A stretch of DNA of 64,000 nt, taken from Blastopirellula marina (GTDB lineage: Bacteria > Planctomycetota > Planctomycetia > Pirellulales > Pirellulaceae). Of the stretch, positions 44,501 through 55,028 are shown piece by piece (position 1 is the first letter of the stretch; each line of letters starts with the position of its first letter). Under the pieces are notes generated by a model. It was not told where the DNA came from. It saw only the letters and a program-made list of their open reading frames with translations, and searched no databases. Location of the stretch: NCBI RefSeq assembly GCF_002967765.1, contig NZ_PUHY01000004.1, forward strand, positions 558,001-622,000, given 5' to 3'. The position numbers and the translations under genes are program-made.

Positions 44501-46294
44501 CTATTTTTGGACCGCTTCTGCCGGGGCTTCGGGACGCTGTTTAACTGGTAGTGGTTCGAGACCATTGATGGTCAGCGTCGAAACTTGGTTCGTCTTCAAA
44601 TCGAGGACACGAATCAAATGATTGTTGGTGTCCGCGATGTAAAGCTTGCCTCCAGCATGAGTTAAGCCTGCCGGTTCGTCAAATTGGGCAGGATCGTCGG
44701 CTGTGCCTGGCTTGCCGGTTCCGGCGATCGTCTTGACGAAGCCTGTTTTGGCATCGATCGACTTGATCTTGTTGTTGTAAGTGTCGGCGGTGTAAATGAT
44801 TCCGTCGACGTAGCAGACGCCCAGAGCGTGTTGAAGCTTCGCCCTGCGAGCAGTTCCGTCGATGTCGCCGAACGTAAACAAACGAGCTGACGAAAGCTTG
44901 GATGTTCCCACTAACGTGCCCACAGATCCACGTGGGTTGAAGGGGACTTCGCGAATGGAGCTACCTTCGCTATCGGCGACGAACAACGTTTTCCCGTCAG
45001 AGGTAAGCCCCGAGGGCTGAGCGAACGAGGAAAACCCTTGTTGGTACGGGATCGCAGGGAGCAGAGGGCCGTCGACGATATCTTCTCGTCCGTTACCGGC
45101 GTAAGGGCCGATTTCTGACTCGTCGAGCTTCATTTTCCAGATCTGGTGAGGACCTGCCATGGCGATGTAAAGGCTATCGCCATGAGGCCAGAGTGCCCAG
45201 GGACTGTTGATGGCCGTTGTCTTCGGTGTCCCTATGAACCGTGGCGGAAGATTATCGAGGCTGGCGTTCTCACCCATGCCGGGCCACGTTTCATTGCTGC
45301 TGCCTTGACGGCCAACACCAGCGATCGTCTCGACTTTCTTGTCTGCGAGATTGATTTTTCGCAGTAAATGATTCTCGGTGTCGGCCACATACAAAGTGTC
45401 CTGGACGAGCGCCATCCCCTGCGGGTGATCGAATTGGGCTTCGGAATAGGCTCCGTCTGCCGCGCCGATCTCGCCCGTACCGATGACCTCTTGCAGTTCG
45501 CCATCCAGGCTGGAGATTACGATTCGATTGTGATTCGAGTCCGCGATGAACAGGCGTCCCGACTTTTCGTCCGCAAGGATCTTTCCCGGAAAACGCAACG
45601 GAGTTGGCTTTTGGCTGTAAGCCAGTAAATCAAATTGAATCGGCTTTTCGTCGAGCGAACCATTCGCACGGTAATAAGGAATTGCCCCATCCAGGATGCC
45701 GCGAATATCGTCGGCCAGGAACTCGCCTCGGCGGAGGTAAACGACATTTCCTTCCGGATCGATCAGGTACATCGTCGGCCAACTACTAACGGAGTAGTTG
45801 TTCCAAATTTTCAAGTTATTGTCGTTGACCACGGGATGCTCGATCTCGTAGCGGAGGATGGCTTCCTCGATGTTTTTGGCATCCTTTTCGTTCTCGAACT
45901 TCGCAGAGTGAACACCAATGACGACCAATTGGTTCGCATAATCGTGCTCCAACTCCTTTAGTTCTGGGAGGATGTGCATGCAGTTGATGCAGCAGTAGGT
46001 CCAGAAGTCGAGCAAGACGAACTTTCCTTTAAGGTCCTTCAGCTCAACGGGGCCTTTGGTGTTCAGCCATTCCATGTCGCGTGGGAAGGGAGGTGCTGGG
46101 ATCCGGACTTTGAACGGATTGTCCATCTCCTTGGCAACGAATTGCGCGTCACCTGCCATCGGTTGAGGCTCTTGCTCTTCCGCCATGGCGAATGAGTTGG
46201 TGGTTGAGTTACTACAGCCAACTAGCAAAAGCACCAAAGCAGCTATGGCTAGCTTGCGCAAGCTCGGCAAGAAAAAATTATCCAGGGTGGTCAT
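44501..46294 (-). CDS. Lipoprotein with thioredoxin domain and NHL repeats (NHLRC2-like)
   Basis: This 597-residue protein begins with a lipoprotein signal (LAIAALVLLLVGC, lipid Cys27), then a thioredoxin-like domain with FVLLDFWTYCCINCMHILPE, the CxxC being Cys102 and Cys105 with an extra Cys101, and then at least five NHL beta-propeller repeats (KSGRLFIADSNHNRIVISSL, VQDTLYVADTENHLLRKINL, GKLYIADTNNHLIRVLDL). This order matches NHLRC2-like proteins. It likely acts outside the cytoplasmic membrane in redox or folding. The ATG at 46294 has GGAAGG upstream; the longer frame to 46399 is not needed. Confidence 0.9.
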   Translation of the reverse strand: MTTLDNFFLPSLRKLAIAALVLLLVGCSNSTTNSFAMAEEQEPQPMAGDAQFVAKEMDNPFKVRIPAPPFPRDMEWLNTKGPVELKDLKGKFVLLDFWTYCCINCMHILPELKELEHDYANQLVVIGVHSAKFENEKDAKNIEEAILRYEIEHPVVNDNNLKIWNNYSVSSWPTMYLIDPEGNVVYLRRGEFLADDIRGILDGAIPYYRANGSLDEKPIQFDLLAYSQKPTPLRFPGKILADEKSGRLFIADSNHNRIVISSLDGELQEVIGTGEIGAADGAYSEAQFDHPQGMALVQDTLYVADTENHLLRKINLADKKVETIAGVGRQGSSNETWPGMGENASLDNLPPRFIGTPKTTAINSPWALWPHGDSLYIAMAGPHQIWKMKLDESEIGPYAGNGREDIVDGPLLPAIPYQQGFSSFAQPSGLTSDGKTLFVADSEGSSIREVPFNPRGSVGTLVGTSKLSSARLFTFGDIDGTARRAKLQHALGVCYVDGIIYTADTYNNKIKSIDAKTGFVKTIAGTGKPGTADDPAQFDEPAGLTHAGGKLYIADTNNHLIRVLDLKTNQVSTLTINGLEPLPVKQRPEAPAEAVQK

Positions 46295-46689
46295 GGATGT
46301 TACCTTCCGAATTTGGGGGCGGGGTTCCAATGGAATTGGACCGATTTGAGCGGAAAAAGGCTGTATGTATTCGTACAATACCAGATAGCCTACCGGCAAA
46401 GGGACATCAATGTTTCTTTCGATTCCCGCAAACTAACTAGGTTGCTATCGCATCAAGGCCAAGCTGGCAGCGAGGAACTTAAAAAAATACTGGGGTGGGC
46501 ATAGAATTTAGCCGACAAAGTATAACGATTATAGCGATTAATCTGGCATCAGCCGGAAACGATATTTTCGAACGTGCCCCCATGAACGTGCTATCTTTGG
46601 TGGAATGGTCGATAAGCGGACGGGACTAAGTCGATTCCGTGACCCCCTACCTCTTTTAACCTACCCGCCAAATATCGGAGGATCCAACC
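46295..46689. other. Intergenic region between divergent genes
   Basis: This 395-base region lies between the divergent NHL lipoprotein and DUF1573 genes and should hold both promoters. A TATAAC sequence at 46521-46526 in an AT-rich stretch could be a -10 element for the plus strand. The binding site CGGAGGA lies just before 46690. No RNA gene is seen. Confidence 0.45.
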
Positions 46690-47691
46690 GTGTATCGAAA
46701 GCTATGGCTCGCTGTTTGTCTGGTACCCATGTTTGCAACACTGGGAATGAGTCAGGACTGGGCGAACAAGATGTTCAAAGTGCGTACGCACGATTTTGGC
46801 AACGTGGCGAAAGGGGCCAAAGTTTTCTACGAGTTCGAACTGCAAAACATCTACGAAGAAGATGTCCATATCGCAAGCGTTCGCTCGAGTTGCGGCTGCA
46901 CTAGCCCCTCGATCAAGAACGACACGTTGAAAACATGGGATAAGGGCGCCATCGTCGCCAAGCTGAATACCGATAGCTTCCTGGGCCATAAGTCAGCGAC
47001 CGTTACGGTTACGATCGATAAACCGTTCTACGCGGAAGTCCAGTTGAACGTTTCGACCAATATCCGCGGCGACGTTGTGTTCGAGCCAGGTTCGGTTCAA
47101 TTCGGCACGGTTGAAAAGGGAGAAGGTGGTGTCGCTAAGGTGCATGTCAGCCAGGCTGGCCGCAGCGATTGGACAATCACCGACGTTCGTAGTAACGATG
47201 ACTTCCTCGGTGTTGAGATGCTGGAAACCAACCGTGGCGGCGGCCGTGTGGGTTACGACCTGACGGTGCGTTTGAAGGAAAACGCCCCGGTCGGATTCAT
47301 CTCCAGTCAGTTGGCATTGATCACCAACGACGGTCGGGCACCTTCGATTCCCTTGAACGTCGAAGGTAAAGTCGAATCGCCGCTGAACGTCAGCCCAGGT
47401 GCCCTTCAGTTGGGCGAACTCAAGCCAGGTGAGTCGACCGAAAAGAAATTGATCGTGCGAGCTAATAAGCCATTCAAGATCACCGGAGTCAAGTGTGACA
47501 ACGAGTGTTTCAAGTTCGCTGAACTGCCAAGCGAAGCCAAGAAAATGCACTTCCTGCCACTCACCTTCACCGCAGGCGTCGACGGTGGTAAGGTCGCTGA
47601 AAAGATCGTGATCGAGACCGATCTCGCTGGCGGCACCGAAGGTGAATCGGTCGCCACTGCTGTTGTTCTCGGTGGCAAGTCGGAAACCTAA
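46690..47691 (+). CDS. Exported DUF1573 protein
   Basis: This 333-residue protein has a signal peptide (LWLAVCLVPMFATLGMSQ) and the DUF1573 pattern: KVRTHDFGNVAKGAKVFYEF, ASVRSSCGCTSPSIKNDTL with a CGC motif, then VTIDKPFYAEVQLNVSTNIR. The rest is Ig-like or ASPM/SPD-like beta-sandwich modules (residues about 130-330). GTG is the start, with GGAGG nine bases upstream. Such proteins are very common in planctomycetes and Bacteroidetes; their role is unknown. Confidence 0.9.
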   Translation: MYRKLWLAVCLVPMFATLGMSQDWANKMFKVRTHDFGNVAKGAKVFYEFELQNIYEEDVHIASVRSSCGCTSPSIKNDTLKTWDKGAIVAKLNTDSFLGHKSATVTVTIDKPFYAEVQLNVSTNIRGDVVFEPGSVQFGTVEKGEGGVAKVHVSQAGRSDWTITDVRSNDDFLGVEMLETNRGGGRVGYDLTVRLKENAPVGFISSQLALITNDGRAPSIPLNVEGKVESPLNVSPGALQLGELKPGESTEKKLIVRANKPFKITGVKCDNECFKFAELPSEAKKMHFLPLTFTAGVDGGKVAEKIVIETDLAGGTEGESVATAVVLGGKSET

Positions 47692-47725
47692 GAACGACGG
47701 TTTCCGAATCTTTGAATCAAATAGG

Positions 47726-47761
47726 AAGGCCTGCGTTCCCTCTGAACGTAGGCCTTTTTTT
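47726..47761 (+). terminator. Rho-independent terminator after the DUF1573 gene
   Basis: AGGCCTGCGTTC pairs with GAACGTAGGCCT over a five-base loop, with one mismatch, then seven T. Confidence 0.9.
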
Positions 47762-47782
47762 ATTGTTCGATACGTTCCAGTG

Positions 47783-49678
47783 CTAGGTCACGGGAACTTC
47801 CGTTTTGTTCGAAGCCAACGTCTTCTCAGGAAGAGGGGGCAGTGACTCCTCAAGCACGCCACGTACTCGCGGCCACATCAGAATCGCTTCAACAACCATC
47901 CAGGCCTGTAGTACCAAGACGCTGATACCGAGAATACTGAGCAGTGTTTTATGCTTGGCCAGGTAGCCATGCTCGTTGAAAAGGTTGTAGTACATCGCCC
48001 AAGCCGGGAAGATCAGCATGCCGATCATTGGAATCACCACAAACCAAATTGGCTGATTGCGACGCCAGAGGTAGAAGGCCGTGACCATCATCGCCAGACC
48101 CGCAAGAAGCTGATTCATCGCACCAAACAAGGGCCAAAGGATCTTGCCACCTGCTCCGGGAACGGGGCCAGCGAAAACGGCGATCGCCAGTGCGGAAATC
48201 ACCGCTAAGCCTGTCGCAGTGTACTTGCCGGATAGCGCGCGAGTCACCGGCGTTGAGGCCAATAACTCTTGCAGGACGTAACGTTGCAAGCGTGTTGCCG
48301 TATCTAGCGTTGTCGCAGCAAAGTTCGCCACCAGGACGGCGATGATGCTGATCCCGACTTCCAGAGGAATGCCGATTGCCGTCAGGAAGTTGGCACCTCC
48401 TTCGACAAATGCCGCGACCAAGTCGGCCAGACCGAATGCGTCCCAGCCTTTCTGCATGTCATAGCGTGTCTCCCAGGCCGCACGACCCACGATCGGCAGT
48501 CCCTCGGCATCAGTAACTGCGGTATAAGCGAAGCCGCCATCTTCTAGTGGACTCCGTTCAAAGATCCCCATCCCAACGCCAGCACAGCAGGCCAGGATCA
48601 CGATCACGGCGAGGCCACCTTCCAGCAGCATGGCACCATAACCGATGTACTGAGCGTCGGATTCCTTGGCGACTTGCTTGCTCGATGTGCCGCTACTCAC
48701 CAGGCAGTGGAAGCCACTACAGGCACCACATGCAATCGTGATAAACAGGAACGGAAACAGAGGCGGCGTGCCTGCCGGAAGTTCATTCGCGACCGTCGGG
48801 GTCGCCACCATTAGATCAGCCGCACCGGTGACACTAGCCACCAGCAAGCCGATAAACAACAAACCAAGCGCGACCAATAGTTGGTGGCTGTTCACATAGT
48901 CACGTGGTTGCAGCAGCAGCCAAACCGGTAAAACCGACGCGACGAAGCAGTAAGCAAGCAAGATCACGGTCCAAATGACCAAGGCACTGAGGTAAGGGCT
49001 CTGGGCCAGTTCGCCGCCGAGAACATTCTGCAAAATTGCCGCGAGATCGATCGGTAGGTAGTAAACACCAACGAGGATCGAGGCGTAAACAATCACCAGG
49101 GCAACCAATGAAGGGACCAGCAAGTGGGCGTCCTTCTTTCGTGCGTACAGCCCCAGCGCGATCGCGATCGGCATGCTGATCCATACGGGTAAAACCGTTT
49201 GTGGGTATTGAGCAAAGATTACTGCGACCACTAAGCCGAAAATGGCCAGCACCACCATCAACGCTGAAGCGAGAACCAGCAAAAAAAGGTACTTTGCTCG
49301 CTTGTTGATCATGCGACCTGCGATTTCACCAACCGTTTGGCCACGATTTCGTAGCGAAACGATGAGCGAGCCCAAATCGTGGACCGCTCCGACGAAGATC
49401 GAACCAAAGACCACCCACAGCAGGGCAGGCAACCAGCCCCAGAACACGGCGAGCGCGGGGCCGACGATTGGCCCCGTACCTGCGATGCTCGTGAAATGAT
49501 GGCCGAATACAATTTGGCGGTCTGTGGGGACGAAATCGATATCGTCTTGCAGCTGTCTACTGGGAACTTCGCGCTCGTCGTCTAGGTTGAAAATCTTCTT
49601 CGATAGCCAACGCCCATAGGTGTGATAGGCAACGATGAAACCAACAAACGAAAGGACCGCAACAATTAAGGTCGACAT
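47783..49678 (-). CDS. cstA: Carbon starvation protein CstA (peptide/pyruvate transporter family)
   Basis: This 631-residue multi-helix membrane protein has the CstA pattern: FVGFIVAYHTYGRWLSKKIF, FVPTDRQIVFGHHFTSIAGT, GPIVGPALAVFWGWLPALLW, FVGAVHDLGSLIVSLRNRGQ, and later VASVLPVWLLLQPRDYVNSH and the CGACSGFHCLVSSGTSSKQV stretch. It is a transporter used in peptide or pyruvate uptake during starvation. No CstA-linked two-component genes are near. It converges on the DUF1573 terminator. Confidence 0.95.
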   Translation of the reverse strand: MSTLIVAVLSFVGFIVAYHTYGRWLSKKIFNLDDEREVPSRQLQDDIDFVPTDRQIVFGHHFTSIAGTGPIVGPALAVFWGWLPALLWVVFGSIFVGAVHDLGSLIVSLRNRGQTVGEIAGRMINKRAKYLFLLVLASALMVVLAIFGLVVAVIFAQYPQTVLPVWISMPIAIALGLYARKKDAHLLVPSLVALVIVYASILVGVYYLPIDLAAILQNVLGGELAQSPYLSALVIWTVILLAYCFVASVLPVWLLLQPRDYVNSHQLLVALGLLFIGLLVASVTGAADLMVATPTVANELPAGTPPLFPFLFITIACGACSGFHCLVSSGTSSKQVAKESDAQYIGYGAMLLEGGLAVIVILACCAGVGMGIFERSPLEDGGFAYTAVTDAEGLPIVGRAAWETRYDMQKGWDAFGLADLVAAFVEGGANFLTAIGIPLEVGISIIAVLVANFAATTLDTATRLQRYVLQELLASTPVTRALSGKYTATGLAVISALAIAVFAGPVPGAGGKILWPLFGAMNQLLAGLAMMVTAFYLWRRNQPIWFVVIPMIGMLIFPAWAMYYNLFNEHGYLAKHKTLLSILGISVLVLQAWMVVEAILMWPRVRGVLEESLPPLPEKTLASNKTEVPVT

Positions 49679-49901
49679 AAGCGAAAATGCTTGTCACGGC
49701 GTCGGAGGCCGTGCATCCAAGGGGAGAAGGAGACATGAGGGAGGGGGTCGGATGCGGGGATAGTGGGCATTCCCGCCTCTCCCTATAATGATGAATTCTC
49801 CCAGCGGGGTGAATAGCTTGGTTAAAAACTGAGAAGAATTTTTTTTCGGAACGAGACGACCCACACCGACTCGCTGCGATTTCATAAGGATTAGATTGAT
49901 C

Positions 49902-50963
49902 GTGTCAGACAAGACTGAAAACGTCATTATCGTCGGAAGTGGACCTGCTGGATGGACGGCTGCAATCTATGCAGCGCGTGCGAATCTAAATCCGTTGTTA
50001 TATGAGGGCGCTGCCCTGCAAGAGCATTACGACCTGGGCCGCGGTCCGTTAGGGCAATTGGCCATGACGACCGAAGTCGAGAACTTCCCTGGTTTCCCGG
50101 CGGGCGACTTGAGCGGTTATCTCGATAATGCGATCGACGATAGCCTCCGCCAGTACATGGCTCCGCACCAGAAGCACGGTGTTAGCGGCCCAGAACTGAT
50201 GGAACTGATGCGTCAACAAGCGAAGAACTTTGGGACACGAGTGGTGACCGACGATATCGTCGAAGTTGACTTCTCCACCAGTCCCTTCAAGTTGAAACCA
50301 CGTGAAGGGGAACAGTGGCTTCAAGCTCGTTCGGTGATCATCGCCACTGGAGCACGGGCCAATTACCTCGGTCTGGAGTCGGAAAACATCTACAAAAACC
50401 GTGGAGTGAGTGCCTGTGCGGTGTGCGATGGTGCTTTGCCTCGGTTCCGCAACAAGCCATGTGTCGTGGTGGGCGGTGGTGACTCGGCCATCGAAGAAGC
50501 TGACTACCTCAGCAAATACAGTTCGGTCGTGTACTTGGTCCATCGTCGCGACAAGTTCCGAGCCTCACAGGCGATGGTCGATCGGATCATGGCTAACAAG
50601 AAGGTCGAAATCGTCTGGAACCATGTCGTGACCGAAGTTCTCGGTGACGATCAGAATGGCGTCACCGGCGTAAAGCTTGATAGCACCGTGGATGATTCCA
50701 AGAAGGAACTGGAGACAAGCGGCTTCTTCCTGGCGATCGGACATACGCCCAACACAGATTTCCTGAAAGGGAAGTTGGATATGAACGATGCTGGCTATTT
50801 GAAGTGGACGGTTCCGTTCCGCACCAATACCAGCGTGGAAGGGGTATTTGCCGCAGGCGACGTCGCTGACGACTATTACCGTCAGGCAATTACTGCGGCC
50901 GGAACCGGCTGTATGTCTGCTTTGGATGCCGAACGATGGTTGGCCTCTCAGGGCTTGCATTAA
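49902..50963 (+). CDS. trxB: Thioredoxin reductase
   Basis: This 353-residue flavoenzyme passes electrons from NADPH to thioredoxin. It has the FAD motif [20 protein letters not shown], the redox CAVC at about 172-175 in [15 protein letters not shown], the NADPH motif [20 protein letters not shown], and the C-terminal [20 protein letters not shown]. It is about 35 residues longer than E. coli TrxB, with an insertion near residues 40-95. GTG at 49902 and TTG at 49896 are both possible starts; AAGGA lies at 49886-49890. A hairpin follows. Confidence 0.95.
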   Translation: MSDKTENVIIVGSGPAGWTAAIYAARANLNPLLYEGAALQEHYDLGRGPLGQLAMTTEVENFPGFPAGDLSGYLDNAIDDSLRQYMAPHQKHGVSGPELMELMRQQAKNFGTRVVTDDIVEVDFSTSPFKLKPREGEQWLQARSVIIATGARANYLGLESENIYKNRGVSACAVCDGALPRFRNKPCVVVGGGDSAIEEADYLSKYSSVVYLVHRRDKFRASQAMVDRIMANKKVEIVWNHVVTEVLGDDQNGVTGVKLDSTVDDSKKELETSGFFLAIGHTPNTDFLKGKLDMNDAGYLKWTVPFRTNTSVEGVFAAGDVADDYYRQAITAAGTGCMSALDAERWLASQGLH

Positions 50964-51035
50964 GCCAAAAATGCAACCATCATTAGATGCACTGAGAACC
51001 TTGCTGGTTCGATTTGCACACTGAAACAGCAAAGC

Positions 51036-51060
51036 AAGGGGAACTATGACAGTTCCCCTT
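51036..51060 (+). terminator. Hairpin terminator after trxB
   Basis: AAGGGGAACT pairs perfectly with AGTTCCCCTT over five bases; the T run is weak. Confidence 0.7.
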
Positions 51061-51122
51061 CTTCATGGTCCCACCTCTCCATCATCCCCTTATCTACGCC
51101 AAATCTAGGCGAAGGATTCGCT

Positions 51123-52943
51123 ATGTCGGAAACCACAACCAAAGTCGAAACAGATCGCGAGATTCTGGAAGAGGCTCAAGCAAAAGGCCCTGGAGCGACG
51201 CTTGGTGCTTGGGTTCGCTTGTCCGGGCCTGGCTGGATTCAAAGCGCAATTACGCTGGGTGGTGGTTCCCTTTCCGGGGCTGTATTTCTCGGGATCTTGG
51301 GTGGTTTCAATCTACTTTGGCTGCAACTGGTTGCCATTGTGATGGGCGTGGTGATGCTCTCGGCGATCAGCTATGTCACGCTTTCGACTGGCAAGCGTCC
51401 CTTCCGCGAAATCAATTCGCACATCAATCCGGTGCTGGGTTGGGGCTGGGTGCTGGCAACCGTTGCGGCGAACATGATCTTCCTGATGCCGCAGTTCGGG
51501 CTCTGCTATGGCGTGCTCAATAAGAATATGGGGCTCTTTACCGATGGCCTCACTTCGCAGATTGTCGTCTCGGCACTCTTGTTCGTGGCCGGTGGGGCGA
51601 TGGTTGTTTTAAACATGCGACCTGGTTTGCCATCGAAAATCTTCGATATCTTGCTGAAAGCGATCATCGGCATGATCGTGCTCTGCTTCTTTGGCGTGGT
51701 AATCAAGTTGGCCATGTCCGATGCTTTTTCCTGGTCGGACGTCTTCCAAGGTTTCATTCCTGATTTATCTGGTTGGAGCAAACCGACGGGGCAACTCGCT
51801 GAAATCGCGGCTCAAGTTGCCGAACCATATCGTAATTTTTGGACGGACAAGATCGTGGCCGACCAACGTGCCGCGATGATTGGTGCGGCTGCCACGGCCG
51901 TCGGTATCAACATGACTTTCATGATGCCGTACTCGATGTTGGCTCGCGGGTGGGATCGTCCGTTCCGCGGCTTGGCACGCTTCGACCTTTGTACTGGTAT
52001 GGCGATTCCTTACATCTTGGTGACCAGTTGCGTGGTGATTGCTGCGTCGTCCGCTTTCCATGCAAATCCTGGCGAAGACTTTCTCTCGAATGATCCCGCT
52101 GTAATGGCGACAAGCCCTATCTACGGTGGAGCTGAAAAGTTACTCGCAACGCGCGTTCTGATGGACAAGGAGCAGCCGTTGGATATTCCTGATGCTTACT
52201 TGGAAGGGGCGAAGTCAGAAACGGGCGACATCGACAACGGCAAACTGATTGCGAACATGCTGGCTTCGGGCGAAAAGTATCCGCCACTGCTCGATCGGAT
52301 GGCCAAACTCTCGAAAGAGGAGAAGACGCTCGCAGCATCGCTCGTCAAACGTAACGAAGCGGTCCTCGCCGACTCACTGAAGCCACTCTTGGGTGAGTTT
52401 CTATCGAAGTGGATCTTCGGACTGGGCGTGTTTGGAATGGGCTTTTCGACGATTGTGATCTTGATGATGATCAACGGATATGCTTTCACCGAAATGGCCA
52501 ATGTAAAACCGAACGGAGTTGTGCACATCATCGGTTGTGCTTTGGCAGGGCTTTCGGGAGCTTCCTGGTTTATCGTCTGGAATGGAGACGCGAAGACTTG
52601 GCTTAGTATTTTGGCGTCGAGCTTTGCGGGAATGTTCCTCCCGATTGCCTACGTGACGTTTTTCATGATGATGAATAGCACCCGAATTCTCGGGAAAGAC
52701 AAGCCAACGGGAATTAGTTGGCTAATCTGGAATGTGCTGATGCTCGTATCGGTTGTGGGGGCCATTGCTGCCTCCAGTGTGGCTATTTACGACAAGGTGA
52801 CTGGAGCGGGTACACCGCTTCCGTTGAAGTACACCGTCTTGACCGTTGTGGTCGGCTATCTGATCCTGTTTGTAGGCGGATTCTTCTTCCGATCGCCTCA
52901 CGACGAGGCTGCGGCGGAAGAAGGAGTCGCTGACGCGTCGTAA
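51123..52943 (+). CDS. Nramp-like membrane transporter lacking the metal-site motifs
   Basis: This 606-residue multi-helix protein is in the Nramp (divalent metal) fold by its first helix GPGWIQSAITLGGGSLSGAV and general layout, but the DPGN motif of helix 1 is not present and the MPH motif of helix 6 is replaced by MPY (MTFMMPYSML, 267-270). A polar segment of about 120 residues (about 305-425) lies outside the membrane between helices. The substrate is therefore uncertain and may not be a divalent metal. It is preceded by the trxB hairpin and followed 82 bases later by asnS. Confidence 0.75.
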   Translation: MSETTTKVETDREILEEAQAKGPGATLGAWVRLSGPGWIQSAITLGGGSLSGAVFLGILGGFNLLWLQLVAIVMGVVMLSAISYVTLSTGKRPFREINSHINPVLGWGWVLATVAANMIFLMPQFGLCYGVLNKNMGLFTDGLTSQIVVSALLFVAGGAMVVLNMRPGLPSKIFDILLKAIIGMIVLCFFGVVIKLAMSDAFSWSDVFQGFIPDLSGWSKPTGQLAEIAAQVAEPYRNFWTDKIVADQRAAMIGAAATAVGINMTFMMPYSMLARGWDRPFRGLARFDLCTGMAIPYILVTSCVVIAASSAFHANPGEDFLSNDPAVMATSPIYGGAEKLLATRVLMDKEQPLDIPDAYLEGAKSETGDIDNGKLIANMLASGEKYPPLLDRMAKLSKEEKTLAASLVKRNEAVLADSLKPLLGEFLSKWIFGLGVFGMGFSTIVILMMINGYAFTEMANVKPNGVVHIIGCALAGLSGASWFIVWNGDAKTWLSILASSFAGMFLPIAYVTFFMMMNSTRILGKDKPTGISWLIWNVLMLVSVVGAIAASSVAIYDKVTGAGTPLPLKYTVLTVVVGYLILFVGGFFFRSPHDEAAAEEGVADAS

Positions 52944-52958
52944 TTCAGATCACTCCTA

Positions 52959-52992
52959 GCGATCCCTGTTCATACAAAAGTCCAGGGATCGC
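52959..52992 (+). other. Hairpin between the transporter gene and asnS
   Basis: GCGATCCCTG pairs perfectly with CAGGGATCGC over a 14-base loop, without a T run. It may partially terminate or protect the upstream message. Confidence 0.6.
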
Positions 52993-53025
52993 GACGGATG
53001 TAATTCGATAAACAGGGAAGGTCCC

Positions 53026-54417
53026 ATGCAGAAACGGTCCGTTCTGGAAGCTCGTGGTGCGGAGACAATTGGTCAGCAAGTTTGCCTTGAGGGTTGGGTC
53101 CGTACCCGTCGCGATTCCAAGGGAGGCTTCAGCTTTATCGAATTGAACGATGGAAGCTGCCTGGCCAATATTCAGGTTATCGCCGACGATAAGTTGCCCA
53201 ACTACGAGAACGAGATTAAACACCTCACGCCTGGGTGCTCGATTCGTGTGGTTGGTGAGGTCAAAGAATCGCAAGGCAAGGGCCAATCGACCGAAGTTCA
53301 AGCTGCGGAAGTATTTCTCTACGGAACGGCGGATGCGGAAACGTATCCGCTGCAGAAGAAACGGCATACCTTCGAGAAGCTCAGGGAATGGGCTCACCTG
53401 CGAACTCGCTCGAACACGTTTGGATCGGTGTTTCGTGTTCGGAATCGGGTCTCGTTCTCGATTCACCAGTTCTTTCAGGAACGGGGTTTTCTGTACGTCA
53501 ACACGCCAATCATTACCGCCTCGGACTGCGAAGGGGCTGGTGAGATGTTTCGGGTGACGACGCTTGACGTCCAAGAACCACCGAAGGTCAACGGTAAGGT
53601 CGACTTCAGCAAGGACTTCTTCGCGCGACCCGCGTTTCTGACGGTGAGTGGCCAGTTGGAAGGAGAGATCTTTGCTACCTCGTTGGGCAGAGTATACACC
53701 TTCGGTCCTACTTTCCGCGCGGAAAACTCGAACACCTCGCGTCACTTGGCGGAGTTCTGGATGGTGGAGCCAGAGATCGCGTTCGCGGATCTCGAAGCCA
53801 ACATGGAAGTAGCGGAAGCATTCCTTAAGCGAATCTTCACCGACGTGATGAACGATTGCGCCGACGATATGGCGTTCTTCAACGAACGAATCGAGCCAGG
53901 CATCCTCGATACCTTACAAGGCATCGTCGAGACCGAGTTCCTACGATGCAGTTACACCGATGCCGTCGAGATCTTGCAAAAGTCCGGGCATCAATTTGAA
54001 TACCCAGTGAGTTGGGGAATGGATCTTCAGTCGGAGCATGAACGGTACCTGACCGAGCAGCATTTCAAGCGGCCAGTCATCCTGCACGATTATCCGCGTT
54101 CGATTAAACCGTTCTATATGCGGTGCAATGAAGACGGGAAAACGGTCCGCGCGATGGATGTGCTCGTCCCGAAAGTGGGCGAAATCATTGGTGGCAGCCA
54201 GCGGGAAGAGCGGCTCGATGTGCTCGAAAGTCGCATGGCTGAGCAAGGATTGAATGCTCAAGACTACTGGTGGTATCTAGACTTACGTCGATACGGCACG
54301 GTTCCTCACTCCGGTTTTGGCCTTGGCCTGGAACGCGTCCTACAGTTTATTACTGGCATGGGGAACATTCGAGACGTGATTCCGTTCCCCCGGACTCCTG
54401 GTTGGGCCGAGTTTTAA
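53026..54417 (+). CDS. asnS: Asparaginyl-tRNA synthetase
   Basis: This 463-residue class II synthetase charges tRNA-Asn. It has the anticodon-binding OB domain ([27 protein letters not shown]) and the catalytic domain with [51 protein letters not shown] and the motif 3 [28 protein letters not shown]. The length and motifs fit AsnS rather than AspS. Confidence 0.98.
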   Translation: MQKRSVLEARGAETIGQQVCLEGWVRTRRDSKGGFSFIELNDGSCLANIQVIADDKLPNYENEIKHLTPGCSIRVVGEVKESQGKGQSTEVQAAEVFLYGTADAETYPLQKKRHTFEKLREWAHLRTRSNTFGSVFRVRNRVSFSIHQFFQERGFLYVNTPIITASDCEGAGEMFRVTTLDVQEPPKVNGKVDFSKDFFARPAFLTVSGQLEGEIFATSLGRVYTFGPTFRAENSNTSRHLAEFWMVEPEIAFADLEANMEVAEAFLKRIFTDVMNDCADDMAFFNERIEPGILDTLQGIVETEFLRCSYTDAVEILQKSGHQFEYPVSWGMDLQSEHERYLTEQHFKRPVILHDYPRSIKPFYMRCNEDGKTVRAMDVLVPKVGEIIGGSQREERLDVLESRMAEQGLNAQDYWWYLDLRRYGTVPHSGFGLGLERVLQFITGMGNIRDVIPFPRTPGWAEF

Positions 54418-54458
54418 TCGGCTCATTTTCCGCCGATTGCCCTGAGGAAACCGAAATC

Positions 54459-54896
54459 ATGGATCATCGACGTGCATTGATCGTTCTGACTCTTCTAGGG
54501 ACTCTGTCCCTCGTATCGACCACGTTCGGCGTCGATTTGAGGGAGCTAAAAAAAGAGATCGAGGCAGAAAAGGCGGTCTTGCTCGATGTGCGTGAAGAAG
54601 TCCAGTGGAAAAAGGCTCACCTGGAAATCGCAGTTCCGTGCCCATTCTCCAAAGTTTCGCTCGACATCGAAGCACGAAAGTTCATCGCTCCTTACCTGGA
54701 AGTTCCAGGTCTGAAGATTTATTGCTTCAGCGAGAAGGGCAAAGTCGCCGTCGTTGCGTCCGATATGTTCAATCGTGTCGATGCGAAGGTTATCCCAATC
54801 ACGCAGCCTTATCAGGCTTTCGTCGATGCAGGATTCAAGGAAAAGAAGGCGGGCGACCCCAATTACGATCCCAGCATCCCGTTGTCTGCCCCATAG
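54459..54896 (+). CDS. Exported rhodanese-like protein with catalytic Cys replaced by Ser
   Basis: This 145-residue protein has a signal peptide (LIVLTLLGTLSLVSTTFG) and a rhodanese-like domain (KKEIEAEKAVLLDVREEVQW KKAHL). At the active loop it reads YCFSEKGKVAV, where its paralogue reads YCHCKSGGRAK; Ser91 stands at the catalytic Cys position. The two proteins align without gaps up to this point. It is thus probably inactive as a sulfurtransferase and may be a binding partner or decoy. It lies 41 bases after asnS. Confidence 0.8.
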   Translation: MDHRRALIVLTLLGTLSLVSTTFGVDLRELKKEIEAEKAVLLDVREEVQWKKAHLEIAVPCPFSKVSLDIEARKFIAPYLEVPGLKIYCFSEKGKVAVVASDMFNRVDAKVIPITQPYQAFVDAGFKEKKAGDPNYDPSIPLSAP

Positions 54897-55028
54897 TGGT
54901 CGGTCGGTGGTTTTCCGCGTGGTAGCGATGCCGACGAGTGCATTGCGGGCTTATTCTGGTTATATTCACAGGTGTGTGAAAACCCGTCCGCCCCTACGAA
55001 AAACGCATCGACTAGAAGAATCGAAACG

